Assembly (NCBI GenBank): GCA_046160825.1
Contig: JBJXHC010000058.1
Coordinates: 1 to 64,000 of the forward strand
Reading direction: 5' to 3'
Source: JBJXHC01 sp046160825
Lineage (GTDB): Bacteria > Bacteroidota > Ignavibacteria > UBA10030 > UBA6906
DNA length: 64,000 nt
Below are positions 60,142 through 64,000 of the stretch, in pieces. Numbering within the stretch: position 1 is the first letter of the stretch; the number at the start of each line of letters is the position of its first letter. Both the position numbers and the translations under genes were made by a program. The notes beneath the pieces were generated by a model, which was not told the origin of the DNA, searched no databases, and was given only the letters and a program-made list of their open reading frames with translations.

Positions 60142-60738
60142 ATGAAAACAAGAAAGCTCCACAGAATCATCGGTGTCACTCTGTTACTTCCGTTCGTCGG
60201 ATGGGCGGTCACTGGACTCATTTTTTTCATCAAACCCGGATATGCGGATGCGTACGATATGCTGACGGTGAAAACGTATCCGCTGGGAGGAAGCACACAG
60301 GTTCGACCTGACTCCGCGTGGCATGAATTCCGGTATTTCAGGACTATACTTGGCGATCACCTCATCGTCCGTTCTGCGGACGGATGGCAACATCTTGACC
60401 CGCAGAGTTTGAATCCAAGAGATCCTCCCATGGAAGACCAGATCAGGAAATTGGTTGGGGATGCCTTCACTGCAAATTCTCAGCGTTACGGGAATGTCTC
60501 GCGTGTGTCGGGCGATTCCATCTCGACCGATACGGGAATTGAGGTGACTCTTGATTGGACCCGGTTGAGTTTGTATCAGAGAGGCAAAGACACCGACCGT
60601 ATAGATTTGCTGTACAAGATACACTACTTGCAATGGACCGGAGTAGACAGCGTGGACAAGTTTCTCGGCCTCGCCGGACTTGTGCTCGTGTTGTTGTTGA
60701 CGGTTCTGGGAGCAAGGCTTGCCTTCAAAGCCAACTAA
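60142..60738 (+). CDS. PepSY-type membrane protein
   Basis: 198 residues. An N-terminal helix (RIIGVTLLLPFVGWAVTGLIFFI), a periplasmic segment of about 130 residues containing a PepSY-like unit (MEDQIRKLVGDAFTANSQRYGNV), and a C-terminal helix (FLGLAGLVLVLLLTVLGARL). The arrangement, with KIHYLQWTG before the last helix, resembles the PepSY-associated TM proteins linked with heme or iron reductases. The substrate is unknown. The next gene starts inside its end. Confidence 0.7.
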   Translation: MKTRKLHRIIGVTLLLPFVGWAVTGLIFFIKPGYADAYDMLTVKTYPLGGSTQVRPDSAWHEFRYFRTILGDHLIVRSADGWQHLDPQSLNPRDPPMEDQIRKLVGDAFTANSQRYGNVSRVSGDSISTDTGIEVTLDWTRLSLYQRGKDTDRIDLLYKIHYLQWTGVDSVDKFLGLAGLVLVLLLTVLGARLAFKAN

Positions 60739-61273
60739 AAAAAAGTCCGCTCAGTCGGCATCCGGCAAGAACGCTGAATTCACTTCGGTGCTGGAGCGCT
60801 CCGACAACAAACTTTGGGGAGGACACTTTGAAGTCCCAGCCCGAGTTGCAAAGAACATGATTGACGGCTCATCGCGCCGCGTTGTCTGCACGCTAAACGA
60901 CTCGGTGGAATACCAGTGCGCATTGCTTCCACACGGCAACGGTACATTTGTGATTACTGTGAATAAGAAGTTGCGCGATGCGTTGCACCTGTTGTATGGA
61001 ATGCCGGTGGAAGTCCGCCTGCGGAAAGATGAGAGCAAATACGGCCTACCCATGCCGGAGGAATTGGAAGAGCTCCTGCGTCAGGATAAAGAAGGAGCGA
61101 GGCTCATGCATTCGCTCACACCGGGAAAGCTTCGCACTCTTTTGTATATTATCGGCGGAGTGAAAAATCCTGCTGCGAGGGCTTCGAGATCTGTCGTCAT
61201 CGTCCAGCACCTCAAGAGCAACAAAGGGAAGATCAACTACAGACAACTGAACGAATCAATGCGAAAACGGTAG
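60719..61273 (+). CDS. YdeI/DUF1905 family protein
   Basis: 184 residues from a TTG at 60719 (GGAG upstream), overlapping the PepSY gene by 20 bases. A basic N-terminus (SKPTKKKSAQSA) leads into a DUF1905 barrel (WGGHFEVPARVAKNMI; YQCALLPHGNGTFVITVNKKLRDAL). A YdeI/OmpD-associated helical domain follows (ARLMHSLTPGKLRTLLYIIGGVKNP). The role is uncertain; relatives are called bacteriocin-protection proteins on slim evidence. Confidence 0.75.
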   Translation: MPSKPTKKKSAQSASGKNAEFTSVLERSDNKLWGGHFEVPARVAKNMIDGSSRRVVCTLNDSVEYQCALLPHGNGTFVITVNKKLRDALHLLYGMPVEVRLRKDESKYGLPMPEELEELLRQDKEGARLMHSLTPGKLRTLLYIIGGVKNPAARASRSVVIVQHLKSNKGKINYRQLNESMRKR

Positions 61274-61302
61274 ACGATTATCATGGAAGGAGTGGAGTCA
61301 TA

Positions 61303-62025
61303 ATGGAAAAGCCATCAGCGCTTCCGGCAACCATATTGGGTTTGTGCATTGGCCTCGGACTCGTCGTGGCGGGGTTTGCGCTTGGTCATGGCGTGTATGC
61401 GAGCCGTATTGCCGACCGTGTTGTAAGCGTACGCGGCCTTGCCGAGAGGGAAGTCGACGCCGACCTTGCCATCTGGCCGGTGACGTTCAAGGAGGCGGGG
61501 AACGACCTCGCGCAACTCCAACGCAGTATTGATACGAAGCGCGAGACGATTGCACGCTTCCTCGAATCAGCGGGATTCAAACGGGCAGAGGTTTCCTACT
61601 CGGCATCGAAGATCAACGATACGCAGGCTGAGGCATACGGCGGAGCGCAAATGCAGCCCAAATTCCGGTATGTTGCCCAGGCTACCGTTACCCTGCGCTC
61701 CACCAACGTCGCGGCCGTGAAGAAAACAATTGAACAATCGGGTCAGCTTGTCGCCGGTGGTATCGCACTGGCTGAGAATTGGGAGAACCGAACACAATAC
61801 CTCTTCACCGGACTCAATTCAATCAAGCCCGAGATGATCGAGGCGGCAACCAAGAGTGCGCGGGAGTCTGCCGAAAAGTTTGCCACGGATTCCGGAAGCA
61901 AGGTCGGGAAAATCAAAAGTGCCTCGCAAGGATTATTTGAGATTAGCGATCTGGATGCGAACTCACCTGATAGGAAACAGGTTCGCGTGGTCACCAGGGT
62001 CGATTATTTTCTGGTTGATGAATGA
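61303..62025 (+). CDS. SIMPL (DUF541) domain exported protein
   Basis: 240 residues. One N-terminal membrane segment (about 8-30) is followed by the SIMPL domain: VSVRGLAEREVDADLAIWPVTF, SYSASKINDTQ and the helical ARESAEKFATDSGSKVGKIKSA. Members such as Campylobacter and Brucella BP26 homologues form ring-like periplasmic assemblies of unclear role. GGAG lies upstream of the ATG. Confidence 0.87.
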   Translation: MEKPSALPATILGLCIGLGLVVAGFALGHGVYASRIADRVVSVRGLAEREVDADLAIWPVTFKEAGNDLAQLQRSIDTKRETIARFLESAGFKRAEVSYSASKINDTQAEAYGGAQMQPKFRYVAQATVTLRSTNVAAVKKTIEQSGQLVAGGIALAENWENRTQYLFTGLNSIKPEMIEAATKSARESAEKFATDSGSKVGKIKSASQGLFEISDLDANSPDRKQVRVVTRVDYFLVDE

Positions 62026-62114
62026 TACGATATTAAACCATTGGTGCCTCTTTCAGGCCAACGATAGCCATCGTTGGGCATTCTTTATTATCGACACAAC
62101 ACTGAAGGTCAAAC

Positions 62115-63125
62115 ATGAATAGACGGGATATGCTCAAGGGGGTTGGTGCCATCGGACTTGGTTCCATGATTCCGCTGGGCAAGTCATCGGGCGAAGTGCG
62201 AGCGACAAGAAAAGAACTGACAAGGGATCAACTTATACGCGATGGTGTCTGTTGGCTTACGCCGCAGGAAACGGAAGGACCGTACTATTTCAATCCGAGT
62301 CTCGTTCGTCAGGATATCAGGACGGACGTTGATACCGGGACGGTTCATACAGGCCTGCAACTGAACATGACATTCACGGTTATCGACATTGATTGCAATC
62401 CCATCCCCAACGTCCTCGTGGACATATGGCACTGCGATAAAGACGGAGTGTATTCCGGATATGTTCAGCCGGGTGGAAACACGGTGGGTCAGGATTTTAT
62501 GAGAGGAATACAGATGACCGATGCAAACGGACAATGCTCATTCATCACCAGCTATCCGGGATGGTACCCGGGCCGTGCAACACATGTGCATTTCAAAGTC
62601 CGTTTGAATTCCACCACGTACGTGACATCCCAATACGCATTTCCCGATAGCGTCAACAATGCCGTGTATGTGACGCCGTTGTATGTCGCACGCGGGCCAA
62701 ACCCTACGACGAATGCAAGCGACGGTATATTTCAGAACGCCAATCCGCAATATCAGGTTATGGCGGCGACTCCCAATGCGACGACCGGTGGTTATGATGG
62801 CACGTACACCATCGGCGTCAGTGGAGCCACAGGTGTTGATGAACCGGTGCCGGAGATTCCCGGAGAGTTTTCTCTTAAACAGAATTTTCCCAATCCATTC
62901 AATCCATCTACAATGATTGGCTATAACCTTCCTGTGCAAACCCACGTCAAGCTCGTGGTCTATGATGTTTTGGGACGTTTGGTGGCGACGTTGGTCGATG
63001 GAGAACAATCCGCCGGACCGCATGAAGTTCCGTTTGATGGTAGTGCGCTCAATAGCGGATTTTATTTCTATAGGCTTACCGCTGGGAGCTTTGTTCACAC
63101 GAGGGAGATGCTGCTCCTCAAGTAG
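62115..63125 (+). CDS. Intradiol ring-cleavage dioxygenase-like protein with T9SS sorting tail
   Basis: 336 residues. The N-terminus NRRDMLKGVGAIGLGS resembles a twin-arginine signal. The dioxygenase fold follows with the non-heme Fe(III) ligands in place: Tyr113 (DGVYSGY), Tyr151 (PGWYPGR), His157 and His159 (THVHF). From about residue 250 it carries a type IX sorting domain (FSLKQNFPNPFNPSTMI; terminal GFYFYRLTAG). Catechol-type cleavage outside the cell is the implied chemistry; the substrate is unknown. AAGG lies 9 bases upstream. Confidence 0.9.
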   Translation: MNRRDMLKGVGAIGLGSMIPLGKSSGEVRATRKELTRDQLIRDGVCWLTPQETEGPYYFNPSLVRQDIRTDVDTGTVHTGLQLNMTFTVIDIDCNPIPNVLVDIWHCDKDGVYSGYVQPGGNTVGQDFMRGIQMTDANGQCSFITSYPGWYPGRATHVHFKVRLNSTTYVTSQYAFPDSVNNAVYVTPLYVARGPNPTTNASDGIFQNANPQYQVMAATPNATTGGYDGTYTIGVSGATGVDEPVPEIPGEFSLKQNFPNPFNPSTMIGYNLPVQTHVKLVVYDVLGRLVATLVDGEQSAGPHEVPFDGSALNSGFYFYRLTAGSFVHTREMLLLK

Positions 63126-63138
63126 TCCTGAAGCCCTC

Positions 63139-63252
63139 GGTCAAGCGAGGACGCCCGCCTTCGGCGAGGCAAGCTTGACCTACTCCGCAGATCGATAGGT
63201 AGTAGGACAAACCCCGCCACAAAATGGCGGGGCAGGCTGTCCCCGTTTGTCC
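63139..63252. repeat. Two nested GC-rich hairpins between the dioxygenase gene and uvrC
   Basis: GGTCAAGC (63139-63146) pairs with GCTTGACC (63173-63180). GGACAAA (63205-63211) pairs with TTTGTCC (63246-63252), enclosing CCCCGCCA/TGGCGGGG (63212-63232). They may act as terminators without T runs or be dispersed palindromic elements like those at 4903 and 58900. Confidence 0.75.
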
Positions 63253-63328
63253 GCTACGTGTAATCCAGCAATGCAACCTCCAGAGCATTCCCCTTGACCT
63301 CGGCTCTCATTTTTTGTTCTTTTCATCC

Positions 63329-64000
63329 ATGACTTCTGAACAACAGAAAATCATCATAACCCTTACGGGTGAAGAGGTTTCGCTACAAGGCAAGCTGGAG
63401 AGTCTTCCGGTAGGTCCCGGTGTCTATCAACACAAGGATGCAACCGGCAAGGTGCTCTATGTCGGCAAGGCGAAGAACCTCCGCAGCCGGGTGCGGCAGT
63501 ATTTTCAGAAAGCCCGCTCTGTTGAACCGCGGATTGAAACGATGCTTTCCAAAGCAACCGATCTGGAAATCATTGTCACCGACTCCGAAGTGGAAGCGTT
63601 GATCCTCGAAGCCAATCTCATCAAGAAACTCAAGCCGCGCTACAACGTCAATCTCAAAGACGACAAGAGCTATCCCTATATTGTTATTACAAAGGAGCCG
63701 TACCCACGGGTGTTTGTCACGCGTCGGATTATCCGTGACGGCTCGCGGTATTTTGGTCCATATACCGACGTGAAGAACGTGCGTGCAGCGTTGAAGTCGA
63801 TCCGTGACATCTTCATGATCCGGAGCTGCAATTATTTTATAGACGATGAGGTGATCCAGAAAAGAAAGATCAAAGTCTGCCTCGATTATCATATCAAGAA
63901 GTGCGAGGGATCTTGCGAGGGACTTGTTTCGCAAGAGCGATACAATGCGATGATCGGACAGGTTGCCCGGTTGCTGGAAGGGAAGACCGAAACTCTGATT
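63329..64000 (+). CDS. uvrC: UvrABC system protein C, 5' part
   Basis: 224 codons visible, open to the window end. From the ATG at 63329 the protein reaches the GIY-YIG nuclease domain: LPVGPGVYQHKDATGKVLYVGKAKNLRSRVRQYF (key parts GPGVY and LYVGKAKNLRSRV), then ANLIKKLKPRYNVNLKDDKSYPY and the cysteine-bearing KVCLDYHIKKCEGSCEG. This domain makes the 3' incision in nucleotide excision repair. The rest of the gene lies outside the window. Confidence 0.95.
   Translation, partial: MTSEQQKIIITLTGEEVSLQGKLESLPVGPGVYQHKDATGKVLYVGKAKNLRSRVRQYFQKARSVEPRIETMLSKATDLEIIVTDSEVEALILEANLIKKLKPRYNVNLKDDKSYPYIVITKEPYPRVFVTRRIIRDGSRYFGPYTDVKNVRAALKSIRDIFMIRSCNYFIDDEVIQKRKIKVCLDYHIKKCEGSCEGLVSQERYNAMIGQVARLLEGKTETLI

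Overview
The window looks like the chromosome of a Gram-negative bacterium of the Bacteroidota/Chlorobiota lineage, most like the Ignavibacteria or Kapabacteria groups. Several secreted proteins end in a type IX secretion (T9SS) sorting domain containing the PNPFNP motif (28.2-29.2 kb, 62.1-63.1 kb). A PorV/PorQ-family barrel, a TonB-dependent receptor with a carboxypeptidase-regulatory N-terminus and a four-helix-bundle (23S intervening-sequence type) protein are also present. This placement is inferred from gene content; there is no rRNA in the window. Both ends are ordinary housekeeping DNA: the 3' part of nadC at the left and the 5' part of uvrC at the right.

Layout. 0-7 kb: nadC, a polysaccharide flippase, a DUF1385 membrane protein, prfA, tadA, an S41 protease and two tRNA-Arg genes. 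7-16.8 kb: an arsenosugar-type cluster (radical SAM ArsS, a DUF2064 glycosyltransferase, a CMD peroxidase-like protein, two further glycosyltransferases, DUF547, a large flavin/Fe-S membrane oxidoreductase), with an iodotyrosine-deiodinase-like nitroreductase and three broken gene remnants. 16.9-20.8 kb: tRNA-Glu, tRNA-Gln, an IS1-family transposase and a patch of tiny genes. 21-24.6 kb: an OmpA protein with calcium-binding repeats, and an O-antigen ligase. 24.8-39.4 kb: genes on one strand for a peptidase, a cyanophycinase, a YfcC transporter, a T9SS protein, an RpiR regulator, a TonB receptor, a 933-residue exported protein, a PorV-like barrel, an M14 peptidase and alanine racemase, which reads as a peptide or amino-acid scavenging locus. 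39.5-46.7 kb: a CusCBA-type metal efflux operon with accessory metal-binding proteins. 46.9-49.4 kb: a threonine-dehydrogenase-like SDR and an M28 peptidase.

The most striking region is 50.1-59.4 kb, a complete chromosomal integron. A tyrosine recombinase with the integron-specific extra segment is transcribed leftward. An attI-like region holding a long palindrome follows, then an array of cassettes all reading rightward. At least eight attC sites can be drawn base by base. Five share one home-type sequence of about 141-161 bp, and three are short and unrelated, so those cassettes came from elsewhere. For most cassettes the first bases are the reverse complement of the inverse core of the cassette's own attC, which confirms the boundaries. 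Cargo includes a HEPN-like protein, a lipoprotein, a TonB-C-terminal-like secreted protein, a two-gene cassette of membrane proteins (DUF4386 and DUF6326), a Rof-type Rho-binding antiterminator, DinB, DUF4357 and several unknowns. The distal part is decaying: lost attC sites, a truncated VOC gene and a frameshifted barrel gene.

Downstream of the integron are a peroxiredoxin, a PepSY-like membrane protein, a YdeI-type protein, a SIMPL protein, and an intradiol dioxygenase carrying a T9SS tail.
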